Shown here one piece after another: positions 1 through 8,522 of a stretch of DNA of 64,000 bases. The position numbers were made by a program, and so were the translations under genes. The stretch lies in assembly GCA_964501905.1 (NCBI GenBank), contig CAZCTW010000003.1:116784-180783 (forward strand), written 5' to 3'. The DNA comes from B69-G16 sp964501905 (GTDB taxonomy: Archaea > Thermoproteota > Thermoprotei > Thermofilales > B69-G16). Under the pieces are notes generated by a model. It made no database searches. It was not told the origin of the DNA and saw nothing but the letters and a program-made list of their open reading frames with translations. How positions within the stretch are numbered: position 1 is the first letter of the stretch; every line of letters starts with the position of its first letter.

Positions 1-2
1 AC

Positions 3-608
3 ATACATAAAAAACTAGGGACGCTCGACGCCGCCAAGGTAAATGCAGAAATGTATAAGAGGGGCGAAATAGACTACGCGGAATGGGCTAGATTAGACGT
101 AGCGCTGTGGAAAGGCGTTAGCATTGAAACCATACGGGGGATCATCAAGGCTATACCTATTAGGTTAGGCGCTACGGAATTTTTCGAATTCCTCGAATTA
201 CGCAACTTAACGATAATAGCTATAAGCGCGGGGCTAGACGTGGTAACCGAGCATTTGAGAAAAATCTTTAGAATAGATTACGCTCTAGCGAATAGGCTAG
301 TAATTAGAGATAGTGTAGTAACAGGAGATGTAGAGGTCCTCGTAGGCTATCACGATAAGGGGAGGGTTTTAAAGAAGATATGTGAGGAAGTAGGAATAAA
401 AACCAACAACTGTATAGCGATAGGAGATAGCGAAGTGGACGTGCCTATGTTTAAAGAATCCGCTCTAGGAGTAGCGTTTAACCCAAAAGATGAGGAGACG
501 GTTAAGAGCGCAGATGTAGTAGTTTACTCGGAAGATTTAAGAAGCCTAATACCCATAATAGAGCTCACAGAAACCTACCCAACCCGGTTTTCTCCTCCAA
601 CACTTTAA
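3..608 (+). CDS. HAD-superfamily phosphatase (phosphoserine-phosphatase-like), 5' end outside window
   Basis: The reading frame is open to the left edge, so this is the C-terminal part of a longer protein; the ATG at 51 is internal by position. The visible part has HAD motif II (ISAG), a motif III lysine (YHDKGR) and motif IV (GDSEVDVPMF), with the spacing of the SerB/PSPase group, which removes phosphate from small phosphorylated metabolites. The N-terminal DxDx(T/V) nucleophile loop must lie upstream. The last 44 bases overlap the 3' end of the convergent nucS gene. The substrate cannot be told from sequence; phosphoserine is one option among several small phosphoesters. Confidence 0.8.
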   Translation: MHKKLGTLDAAKVNAEMYKRGEIDYAEWARLDVALWKGVSIETIRGIIKAIPIRLGATEFFEFLELRNLTIIAISAGLDVVTEHLRKIFRIDYALANRLVIRDSVVTGDVEVLVGYHDKGRVLKKICEEVGIKTNNCIAIGDSEVDVPMFKESALGVAFNPKDEETVKSADVVVYSEDLRSLIPIIELTETYPTRFSPPTL

Positions 609-1314
609 GGCACTTTCCCAAGGATAGACGCTTGTACTCGAGCCCGTAGCTACGCAACATCCTTAAACACCCTCTGGCTAATTTAGGAGAAACTAAGATT
701 CCTCTAGCATCAGGGACGTCGCGGCGAACATAATCCATGTAGCGTTTCAACTGCACTACGGCATCTATTCCCGCTACATCTTTCTTCAACTCTATTACGA
801 CTAGACGACCTTTAGAATCAACCGCGTATAAGTCGACAAAACCAGACGGAAGCTTTTTCTCGAAATCAACTATCTTCAACCCTTCCTCGATTAAATCCGG
901 CTTCACGATTATAGCTTTACGCATATCCTCCTCATCCCCTATCATTGAAAAAACACCCATATCCACAAGGTCGGCAACGACAACTGCAAGCATACGGTCG
1001 AAGTATACCGTCAACACTTCATGAGGTTTAGCTCTAACCGCTTTCATGAAGATCTTCCCCTCCTTAACGCCAAAAGTGATTAGAGAACCGCTCGGCTGCC
1101 AGTTAACCGGTTCATACCCTGAAGGCCTGTGAATCAAGACGGCACCGTCCGGCTTTATCATACACAACCTCTCCCCGCTAGATAGTTTAGACGAAGACCT
1201 ACCCTTGTATTGAACCTCCATGGAGGCGAACACGATAACCATTTTCCTCTCCCTAACAGCCCTAGAAAGTACACCCAAAACGTCGCCATCTTTATAGATT
1301 TCTACCTTACCCAT
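565..1314 (-). CDS. nucS: Mismatch endonuclease NucS/EndoMS
   Basis: 249 residues, the usual length of NucS. The N-terminal half is the beta-rich dimerisation/DNA-binding domain. The C-terminal half is a RecB-like nuclease fold with the signature GFVDLYAVD...VVIELK followed by AVVQLKRYMDYV. Known family members cut both strands at mismatches such as G-T and work with PCNA. The last eight residues, KTGLGRFL, fit a weak PCNA-interacting motif (hydrophobic at position 4, aromatic at 7) but lack the first glutamine. The ATG follows directly on the stop of the upstream methyltransferase, suggesting cotranscription. The 3' end overlaps the facing HAD gene by 44 bases. Confidence 0.93.
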   Translation of the reverse strand: MGKVEIYKDGDVLGVLSRAVRERKMVIVFASMEVQYKGRSSSKLSSGERLCMIKPDGAVLIHRPSGYEPVNWQPSGSLITFGVKEGKIFMKAVRAKPHEVLTVYFDRMLAVVVADLVDMGVFSMIGDEEDMRKAIIVKPDLIEEGLKIVDFEKKLPSGFVDLYAVDSKGRLVVIELKKDVAGIDAVVQLKRYMDYVRRDVPDARGILVSPKLARGCLRMLRSYGLEYKRLSLGKCLKVLEEKTGLGRFL

Positions 1315-1845
1315 TCAACGACACCTAAACACGAAGATTAAATCTTTAAGATCGTCATCCTCTACTACACCGCTCAATTCAACTCCCACCTCTCTACATT
1401 TGTCCAATACTTTTCCGGCTTCTACTTTTTTAAGCAGAGAGATAACGACGTACGCGCCGCACACGCCAATTCTCCTAATTTCAGTTAACGCCTTATCGAT
1501 ATCTACCTCATGGAAAACAGTAAAACTGAAAATATACGAAAAAATATCACTCCTAAAGGGCATCAACTCCACGCACGCCGCCATTAAATGCGCCTGTTCA
1601 TCGATTCTCGCCCTTGCCCTTCTCAACATATTCAGAGATTTATCCACGCCAAAATACTCAAACCTATTATCAACCATACTCCGCCTCAAATACTCATAAA
1701 AAAGACCCGTACCACACCCAGCATCCAAGATCAAGCCTCTAATATTCCCTATCGAAGATAAAGCGGCGGAATACTTAGCGAACTGCTCCCCTCTATACAG
1801 TTCATCATAGGAACTATACAGAACGTCGTAGTCTAGTTCAGCCAC
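1315..1845 (-). CDS. Class I SAM-dependent methyltransferase, small
   Basis: 176 residues. Motif I (LDAGCGTG, about residues 40-47) and the post-motif acidic residue region (FGVDKSLNML) mark a Rossmann-fold SAM binding site; the N-terminus (YDVLYSSYDELY) resembles the UbiE/Methyltransf_11 group. No substrate-specific motif is seen. Its stop codon touches the nucS start codon, so the two form a transcription unit. A TATA-like stretch lies about 25 bases before the ATG, implying a nearly leaderless message. Methyl acceptor unknown. Confidence 0.8.
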   Translation of the reverse strand: MAELDYDVLYSSYDELYRGEQFAKYSAALSSIGNIRGLILDAGCGTGLFYEYLRRSMVDNRFEYFGVDKSLNMLRRARARIDEQAHLMAACVELMPFRSDIFSYIFSFTVFHEVDIDKALTEIRRIGVCGAYVVISLLKKVEAGKVLDKCREVGVELSGVVEDDDLKDLIFVFRCR

Positions 1846-1866
1846 AAACCTAACATTAGGCGAGCA

Positions 1867-1876
1867 GATATATTTC
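1867..1876 (-). promoter_or_regulatory. TATA box for the methyltransferase-nucS unit
   Basis: On the minus strand the sequence reads GAAATATATC, centred about 26 bases upstream of the methyltransferase ATG. That spacing places the transcription start at or beside the start codon. Pattern-based call. Confidence 0.45.
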
Positions 1877-1960
1877 TATTCGTTAGAACTAAGACCACTA
1901 GCATTTCACTCCACCCCAGCCTAAAACAGGCAGAGTTCTAATCAATCGAACCAAGTAACC

Positions 1961-1970
1961 CTTTTATAAG
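1961..1970 (+). promoter_or_regulatory. TATA box for the giant surface protein
   Basis: CTTTTATAAG lies about 60 bases before the ATG at 2023. This implies a 5' leader of roughly 30-35 nt, holding the hairpin at 1994-2008 and the ribosome binding site GGTGGAT at 2011-2017. Confidence 0.6.
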
Positions 1971-1993
1971 TCTACTTTAATCCATAACTCGCA

Positions 1994-2008
1994 ACCCCGA
2001 AAAGGGGT
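1994..2008 (+). promoter_or_regulatory. Small 5'-leader hairpin before the surface-protein gene
   Basis: ACCCC-GAAAA-GGGGT is a perfect 5-bp GC-rich inverted repeat ending two bases before the GGTGGAT ribosome binding site (2011-2017). It may stabilise this presumably abundant mRNA or modulate initiation. The structure is seen in the sequence; the role is inference. Confidence 0.4.
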
Positions 2009-2022
2009 ATGGTGGATTAGAT

Positions 2023-5000
2023 ATGAGTAGGAAAATACTGGTTGGATTGTTGGTATTAGCGCTCCTCATAGCGCTACCCCTAGCAACTCCACGCGCCACG
2101 GCATCTCCCACCAAATGGTATATCCAAATACTATGGAATAGCAACGAGCCGCTAGCAGACGCCGAGGTAGTATTCGTAGCATTTGAAGTTGGAGGCGATC
2201 CAATACTAGTCGCTAGAGGAACAACTGACGATGAAGGCAAGCTATGGTGGGACGAAAACGACTGGTGCAACGCGACTCCAATATCTGCCACCGCGGTAGT
2301 CAACTTTACAATACTAATACACGAATACGACAAATGGTTCCTGCTAAACTGGAGCTTTGACCCCCACTGGTCCTCGCCACTAACATGGGATGACCTAGAC
2401 GACTACATCAATAGTACTCTCTACTTCTACGCCGGACACAGGTGGAGCCTATACTTCCAAGCCTGGGATGTAGGATTCGATGTACCGCTATACTTCAAGA
2501 AGAAAGTAGCCGAGGATCTAGCATACTTCCAGGTATACCTAGTAGATAAAGCGGATGTACCGCTCGAATGGGACGCTCCCGGCAACGACACCTACACAAT
2601 GATATGGGAGGCGTGGGGCAATAGAACAAACGCAGTGTCAGTTATAGAGCCTGGAAGCAAACAGATAAAATACCTAAACATATCCGACACTAGAGTAGAA
2701 CCCGACGAAGCCAACTGCTTCTATCTAAAAGACATATTCAACACAAGCCTAGTCAAGGAAGTATACTGGCTACTAGGAGTCAGCCACCAAGACACGAGCA
2801 AAGCCATTAAAATACAAGTAGGCGAAGATGTACTAAAATTCAACTACACAATATCCAACGGCGTAACCCTGCTAAACGTAACCAGTAACGTACTCTCAGA
2901 GGGTATATGGAAAGGCTCATACAACCTGACGAAAGATGCTACCAATAATAAGTTCGGGCCGGTAGTAGACTACGCCTTTACAAAGGCAAAAGCAATCAAG
3001 CTACTCGACTGTACCGAGGCAGTATTCTATAACTACGCTACGCCCGTAAAGATAGAGTTCAAAGCGTTTATCGACGGCAGATGGATAGCCGTCAGAGACG
3101 GCCAGTACTATAACGGATGGGCGCCCAGAGAAGGTGCACTCCCAAGAGTAGGCAATAGGGTAGACTATGGAGTATCTCCATTAAACTATGTATACTTCTG
3201 GCTGCCCGATATAACCGCGCCCGAGCTCTACGGAATAAACTATACAATATATGTAAACTACCTAGGAGTAACAGTCGCCGTAGAAAAACTAAACACGACA
3301 GAGCTTCCCTTCTACCGGGCGACGGAACTTCCAGAAGAAGAATTATTAAACGAGATTAAAACCACCATAAGGCCCGTAGTGATAGAGGTAGAGGATAAAG
3401 AGCCCGAGCCGCAGCCCTTGGACAGAGCTCTAATAGTATTAACGATGAAAGGATACGACTTCAACCTAACCACGACGACCGCAACCTATTACATGGACGG
3501 AAGGACCTACGTAGTACTGCCACCCTTCGACACGCCGTGGCCGCCCATGAGGCTTCCGGGAACTGAGGAGGCTCCAACATTCCCGGTAGGCTATCTGCCC
3601 ATACCCTACAACGTGACGGAGTTCGAGTATGAGATAAAGGTCTACTGGAGGTCAGCTGCTAACATATTCTACGAGGAGGCTCCGTGGATTGACGTAACGT
3701 GGGAGGACAACAGCACAATAACCATAGGCGAGGACTGCTTCAAGATACGCCACGAATACCTCGGCCCGGTCTGGTACTTCGTCGTAATGGCCGAGGTCTA
3801 CCAGGCCAACATACAGCTAATCGATATGTGCGGAGAGCCGCTAACGCTTGAAGACTACCCGCACGCCATAGTGAGGCTATACGATGAGGGAGGGACCCCG
3901 ATACTAGACGCTCACGTAACCAGCGTAGGCGACGGAGTAGTATTCCTAGATAAAATACCGAAAGGCAAGTATAGCCTAAAGCTACTGTGGAAGGGAGTAT
4001 GGATCGAGCCCAAGAACGAGACCAAGACGTTCGAAGTACTGGACAACGTCGTAGAAGCTATAGTCTTTGAATTCCCGATAGGCGACGTCAACATAACCCT
4101 AACCCAGTGGGACGACTGCGACCTGGTGCTAGACGGGCTAAACGCGACGCTCATATACTACTGGGGCAACAAGGAGAAGTGGAGAGAGCCGTGGTCTAGG
4201 TCGGACTGCGACGGAGTAGTATCCTTCGAGAAGGTACCGTTAGTGCCATTTGAAGGAGGGAACATAACTCTTGTAGTATATACTGGACCATGGGACGACA
4301 ACGGAGACGGAGACTACAATGATGCAAACGATGAAACTCACACGCCCTACACCAGAGGAACTAAAGACAACAACATACTCGTGTTCCTAGGAGACCTACA
4401 CGAAGACGTAATATGGGATATAGGGCCATACGCGGAAGACCTACAGGCGGCCGGAACCTGCACGGCCATCGGTAAGAGACCGGTCTGGATCTACAGCTTC
4501 GACCTCTGGGCTGTAGACCACGCCTATAACATATTAACAGAGATTAAGACCGATATGGGAGTCTACCCAGTAGTAGTAGCCCTTTTCGACGATGAATACC
4601 AGCTTGAACCTCCGACCTGCGGACCCCCAGGATGTTGTGCACCCGATGTAAGAGTAACTTACAAGATAATCAACCTAACCGGAGAAGGCGATACCGGGCA
4701 CTTCAACGGAATACCGGAGGCCAAATTCGTCTACACCAGCAGACAGTACGTGAAAGAGTATCCACACTTGTTCATAGCCGGAGCCAAATACAAGTGGATG
4801 GTATTCCACGGCGGCGTACTAGTCTTCAACTACACGGTTGAACTGCCCAGGCCGGATCAGGACGTAACCTACATATTCAACGAAACCACGGGCGAGTACG
4901 AGGTAGTGGAAGGATTTGAATCAACGGACTACGACTGGACTTGGTGGGACGAAGACGATGGATTGCACAAGACCCACCCGATACTAACGATTAAGGGCGT

Positions 5001-7398
5001 AGCCGCCTGCGAAGGCAAGCCCAAAATAGAGCTAGTAACCTGGACTCAGACCCTAACCGTCTACACCATCAGCAACGCCGGACTATACATGGCCCCGAAC
5101 CTCAACCTGACCCTGATAAGAGAGGACGTACTCAACCTAACCTTCATAAGCGACCCAGACAACTACGACAACATAGTAACCGAGGGCTGGGTTGGGCAGG
5201 CGGCCGCCTACGCCTGGAGCACGCTAGACGAAGACGATGGAACAGCTGACGGAGTAATAGTGGTAACCGTGCCAGTATGGCAGCCCAGAGATTCCGCCTA
5301 CACAGATGTCGATATCAAGTTCGGAAGCGAGATAACATACGTGGAAGTACTAGCTGGCGAAAAATGGGGCACTCCGGGCGTAGTAGGAACGCCATGGTGC
5401 GAAGACATAACTACCTCCGTGAACTACGTCGTCGACCACAGTATATTCGGTTATAGAGTCAACTGGAACCACACCGCCAGCAAGGTAACCGACGAGCCTT
5501 GCGAGTACTACCCAGCCTGGTTCAAGAAGCTTGAAGGAGTATGGTACGAGTTCCGCGGAAACAACACCTGGTACGCCGGCGACTGCTGGAACATGACCTA
5601 CTGGAGCGGAGCAGCCAAGATAGTACACACCTTAATGATGGACGGATTCTGCGTAGTAGTATACGGACACGACTTCCACAGCAACTTGGTACCGCTAGAA
5701 GGACAGCTAATCTACCTAGAAGTATGGGGTAAAGACTGGGACGGAAGCGCTAATGTCGACGTATATGACACGCTGATAGACTGGGAGGATGGCGTATTAA
5801 CCGACGCTGACGGTAAGGCGGTAATTAAGCCTGAGAAAGGAGCTAGCATAACTCTGCCCAACGGAGAATCCCTGCCAGTAGCTGGCGGAGTAATAGCCTG
5901 GAAGTTCGACGTAGACGGAAATGTGTGCAGGTGGCTGTCATACCAGTTCAAGACCAGGCAGAACTACGAAGGCATGCTAGAGCCCTACGACCTAACTCCA
6001 GAAGACGTCATGACCGCCGAGATAGAAACCCTAGAGAGCGGATGGTTCGAGTTCGGCGAGGAGCACAACAACGCTGAGGAGTGCATCGAGCTAGAGTGGG
6101 GCTACATCAAGCTAACCGTCGAGGACTGGACTGGCAACCCGCTGAAAGACATGCTAGTCCTAGCAATACCGCAAGGACAGATACACCCGTCCACCTTCGC
6201 CTTCACCGACGAATACGGCAGAGTAGTACTACACGTAGCTGACGGACCATACGAGATTAAGATATACTGGAGAGACACCTACTTCCTAGACTTCGCTGGC
6301 ATAATACCGAGAGCCCTAGACATCTACGACAGCCTAGCCGACGAAATGGTGCCGAGATGGTTCAGCCCATCCGGAACCGAGTATCCCAACAGCGCTACGA
6401 TAAAGACGAGAGTATATGGTGCTCTACTCAAGATTAGAGATGCTGACGGAGAGAAGCTCAGCAGCTACGATCCGATAACCGTAACCATATACTGGCCCGA
6501 CAAGGTGGTGACCAAGCACAAGCCCGACGAACAGGGCGTAGTAAGACTAGTAATGAACAAAGACACCATCGAGGAGATGACTGGCTTCAGAAGCCCAGAA
6601 TCGCCCGTAGAGGTGCCGCAGGCTCCCGAAGGCGAGTACAAGGTAGTAGTCGAGTGGGAGGGAGTTGGAGTAATAGCCGAGCAGAGCATAAGAATTGAAG
6701 CTGGCAAGTTCGAAGCCGGAGCCACTGTGTCGGTAGAGTACTTGATAACGACCGACGTATACGACATGGTAGTAGCTGTCAAGACGCCGTTCGACACGCC
6801 GATGGCCGGTGCCGACATAACCCTTAAGAAGAAGGATGGAACTGAAATTAAGACTGTCGTAGGCAGTGACGGAACCGTAGCCATCACCGAGGTGCCGCTA
6901 GGCACTGTAGACGTAACTGTGCACAAGTGGAAAGGAATGACTGTAGATTTCACCAAGACTGGCGTAACTGTCACGGAGAACACTGTAATAGTTGACAAGA
7001 TAGGAGTGATCAAAGTTAAGGTAGTCGGCCAGAGAGGACAAGGACTAGCTGGCGCCGAAGTAATGCTCGAGGGCACTCCAATCAAAGGAACCACTGCCGC
7101 CGACGGAACCTTCTCTGACGAACTGCCCGCTGGCAGTTACACCGTTAAGGTAAGCTACGGAGGCAAGGAGAAGACCGCCACCGCCACCGTAACCGGCGGC
7201 GAGGTTAGCGAGGTCGTAGTAGAGCTGCCGGTGTTCATCGAGATAGCCGGATGGTCCATGGACATGTCGGCGTTCATAGGCATGCTACTGCTCATCGTAC
7301 TGCTGATAATAGTGCTGTTCATACTGCTCCACGAATACAGCGTCTGGCGCCGCAGAAAGATCGCCGCCGCCGTAGTACCCGTTAAACCTACTGCATAA
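2023..7398 (+). CDS. Giant secreted membrane-anchored surface protein (S-layer-like)
   Basis: 1791 residues. A typical signal peptide covers residues 1-28 (LLVLALLIALPLA then ATAS). A single hydrophobic segment near the C-terminus (IGMLLLIVLLIIVLFILL) is followed by a basic tail (WRRRK), so nearly the whole chain faces outside. The ectodomain is rich in Trp, Tyr, Asp and NxS/T sequons and contains repeated Ig-like/carboxypeptidase-regulatory-like modules with LPAGSYTV- and VPLGTVDV-type ends, clearest in the last 400 residues. Scattered Cys residues could form disulfides. Codon usage is more GC-rich and uniform than in neighbours, with many GAC, AAC and TAC codons, as expected for a highly expressed gene. 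An S-layer or surface-stalk role is inferred from architecture; no named family was recognised. Confidence 0.85.
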   Translation: MSRKILVGLLVLALLIALPLATPRATASPTKWYIQILWNSNEPLADAEVVFVAFEVGGDPILVARGTTDDEGKLWWDENDWCNATPISATAVVNFTILIHEYDKWFLLNWSFDPHWSSPLTWDDLDDYINSTLYFYAGHRWSLYFQAWDVGFDVPLYFKKKVAEDLAYFQVYLVDKADVPLEWDAPGNDTYTMIWEAWGNRTNAVSVIEPGSKQIKYLNISDTRVEPDEANCFYLKDIFNTSLVKEVYWLLGVSHQDTSKAIKIQVGEDVLKFNYTISNGVTLLNVTSNVLSEGIWKGSYNLTKDATNNKFGPVVDYAFTKAKAIKLLDCTEAVFYNYATPVKIEFKAFIDGRWIAVRDGQYYNGWAPREGALPRVGNRVDYGVSPLNYVYFWLPDITAPELYGINYTIYVNYLGVTVAVEKLNTTELPFYRATELPEEELLNEIKTTIRPVVIEVEDKEPEPQPLDRALIVLTMKGYDFNLTTTTATYYMDGRTYVVLPPFDTPWPPMRLPGTEEAPTFPVGYLPIPYNVTEFEYEIKVYWRSAANIFYEEAPWIDVTWEDNSTITIGEDCFKIRHEYLGPVWYFVVMAEVYQANIQLIDMCGEPLTLEDYPHAIVRLYDEGGTPILDAHVTSVGDGVVFLDKIPKGKYSLKLLWKGVWIEPKNETKTFEVLDNVVEAIVFEFPIGDVNITLTQWDDCDLVLDGLNATLIYYWGNKEKWREPWSRSDCDGVVSFEKVPLVPFEGGNITLVVYTGPWDDNGDGDYNDANDETHTPYTRGTKDNNILVFLGDLHEDVIWDIGPYAEDLQAAGTCTAIGKRPVWIYSFDLWAVDHAYNILTEIKTDMGVYPVVVALFDDEYQLEPPTCGPPGCCAPDVRVTYKIINLTGEGDTGHFNGIPEAKFVYTSRQYVKEYPHLFIAGAKYKWMVFHGGVLVFNYTVELPRPDQDVTYIFNETTGEYEVVEGFESTDYDWTWWDEDDGLHKTHPILTIKGVAACEGKPKIELVTWTQTLTVYTISNAGLYMAPNLNLTLIREDVLNLTFISDPDNYDNIVTEGWVGQAAAYAWSTLDEDDGTADGVIVVTVPVWQPRDSAYTDVDIKFGSEITYVEVLAGEKWGTPGVVGTPWCEDITTSVNYVVDHSIFGYRVNWNHTASKVTDEPCEYYPAWFKKLEGVWYEFRGNNTWYAGDCWNMTYWSGAAKIVHTLMMDGFCVVVYGHDFHSNLVPLEGQLIYLEVWGKDWDGSANVDVYDTLIDWEDGVLTDADGKAVIKPEKGASITLPNGESLPVAGGVIAWKFDVDGNVCRWLSYQFKTRQNYEGMLEPYDLTPEDVMTAEIETLESGWFEFGEEHNNAEECIELEWGYIKLTVEDWTGNPLKDMLVLAIPQGQIHPSTFAFTDEYGRVVLHVADGPYEIKIYWRDTYFLDFAGIIPRALDIYDSLADEMVPRWFSPSGTEYPNSATIKTRVYGALLKIRDADGEKLSSYDPITVTIYWPDKVVTKHKPDEQGVVRLVMNKDTIEEMTGFRSPESPVEVPQAPEGEYKVVVEWEGVGVIAEQSIRIEAGKFEAGATVSVEYLITTDVYDMVVAVKTPFDTPMAGADITLKKKDGTEIKTVVGSDGTVAITEVPLGTVDVTVHKWKGMTVDFTKTGVTVTENTVIVDKIGVIKVKVVGQRGQGLAGAEVMLEGTPIKGTTAADGTFSDELPAGSYTVKVSYGGKEKTATATVTGGEVSEVVVELPVFIEIAGWSMDMSAFIGMLLLIVLLIIVLFILLHEYSVWRRRKIAAAVVPVKPTA

Positions 7399-7432
7399 TT
7401 TTAAAACCTTATTTTTTACTAATTTTATTTTG
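7399..7432 (+). terminator. T-rich terminator after the surface-protein gene
   Basis: Several runs of T (TTTT, TTTTTT, TTTT, TTTT) directly follow the stop codon, the usual archaeal intrinsic termination signal. The remaining sequence up to 7522 holds nothing else recognisable. Confidence 0.5.
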
Positions 7433-7522
7433 AATTGTGAGCATTTTCTATTAGACTATTACTACGGGATAATAGCATTTGTCAAGACTTCTTTAAACGC
7501 GTCTCCGGCATCTGTCGATTAA

Positions 7523-8521
7523 GTGGATGATCGCAGCAATACTATAGTTAAAGCTAAATTTAATTTGGGCTTTATGCCTAAAATTAGTGGAATGGATTTA
7601 GATCTGTTAAAATTGCCGCCTAAAACATTGAAAAAGTTAAAGAAAGCCGGTTTTACGACAGCTGAATCTATAGCTTTTATGCCGGAATACTTCCTAGCCG
7701 AGAGAATAGGAATCTCTAAAGAAAAAATATTAGAGATAAGGGAGAAAGTCCTAAGGAATGCAAAGCCCCAGGTTGTAACGGCGTTAAAATATCTTCGAGA
7801 AAGGAGGAGTAAAGTAAGGTATTTAACTACTGGTTGTCGTTGTTTGGATGATTTGCTTGGTGGCGGTGTTGAGACTGGTGCTGTTACGGAGTTTGTAGGC
7901 GAGTTTGGCACTGGCAAGACGCAGATAGCTCACCAGCTGTCTGTTACTGTACAGCTTTCCAGCGAGGAAGGCGGATTAGAAGCTAAAGCAGTTTACATAG
8001 ATACAGAAGGTACTTTCAGGCCTGAACGCATAATGCAAATAGCAGAGTATAGAGGCCTAAACCCTCAACAAACACTAGAAAACATACTCTACGCAAGAAC
8101 ATACACAAGCGAACAGCAGATATTTGCTGTTAAGGCTTTGAGGAAATTATTGGAGCGGGAGAGAGTAGGGCTCATCGTCGTCGATAGTGTGGTGGCGCAT
8201 TTCAGATCGGAGTATGTGGGGGATGAGGTTTTTGTTAGACAGAGGCTTCTCGCTAAGCATTTAAGAGATCTCATTACGTTGGCGGAGGAGTATAACGTAG
8301 CCGTTGTAGTCACGAACCACGTCTTAACCGTGCCGGAAACCTTTATAGGAAACCCCTTGAAGCCTGTCGGGGGGAACGTGTTAGCCCATGGGTGCGCTCA
8401 TAGGGTGTGGCTTAGGAGGATAGACGAGAAGCGATGGGCGGCTCGGCTCTTTGATTCTCCTTCAAATCCTGAGGCCGAGGTTGTGTATACTATATCTAGG
8501 GAGGGGGTAATAGATTATTAA
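7523..8521 (+). CDS. RadA-family recombinase paralogue with HhH domain (copy 1)
   Basis: 332 residues, GTG start. Residues 30-80 form a helix-hairpin-helix domain (LPPKTLKKLKKAGF). The RecA core has Walker A GEFGTGKT (126-133), Walker B LIVVDS and the RadA-type block NHVLTVPETFIGNPLKP with GGNVLAHG. It thus keeps all hallmarks of a strand-exchange ATPase, but canonical radA is a separate gene at 56 kb. Residues 101-198 are identical, and 294 bases perfectly identical, to part of the next gene, although the flanks are strongly diverged. Codon use at the start of that tract (CGT, TTG, GGT) differs from the AGA/TTA-rich surroundings. One base separates its stop from the next start. Likely a recombination mediator or second recombinase. 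Confidence 0.85.
   Translation: MDDRSNTIVKAKFNLGFMPKISGMDLDLLKLPPKTLKKLKKAGFTTAESIAFMPEYFLAERIGISKEKILEIREKVLRNAKPQVVTALKYLRERRSKVRYLTTGCRCLDDLLGGGVETGAVTEFVGEFGTGKTQIAHQLSVTVQLSSEEGGLEAKAVYIDTEGTFRPERIMQIAEYRGLNPQQTLENILYARTYTSEQQIFAVKALRKLLERERVGLIVVDSVVAHFRSEYVGDEVFVRQRLLAKHLRDLITLAEEYNVAVVVTNHVLTVPETFIGNPLKPVGGNVLAHGCAHRVWLRRIDEKRWAARLFDSPSNPEAEVVYTISREGVIDY
7824..8117 (+). repeat. 294-bp perfect direct repeat, copy A
   Basis: This segment is base-for-base identical to 8683-8976. It starts at the second base of a leucine codon (TTA here, CTA in copy B) and ends at the first base of codon 199. It encodes the Walker A half of the RecA core. The genes around it are far more diverged, so the identity points to a recent conversion event or an assembly collapse. 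Confidence 0.97.
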
Positions 8522-8522
8522 G

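Noticed and set aside
3912..7094. Long antisense frames inside the giant surface-protein gene
   Set aside because: They are low-complexity Ser/Thr/Pro-rich shadows produced by the biased codon use of the sense gene.
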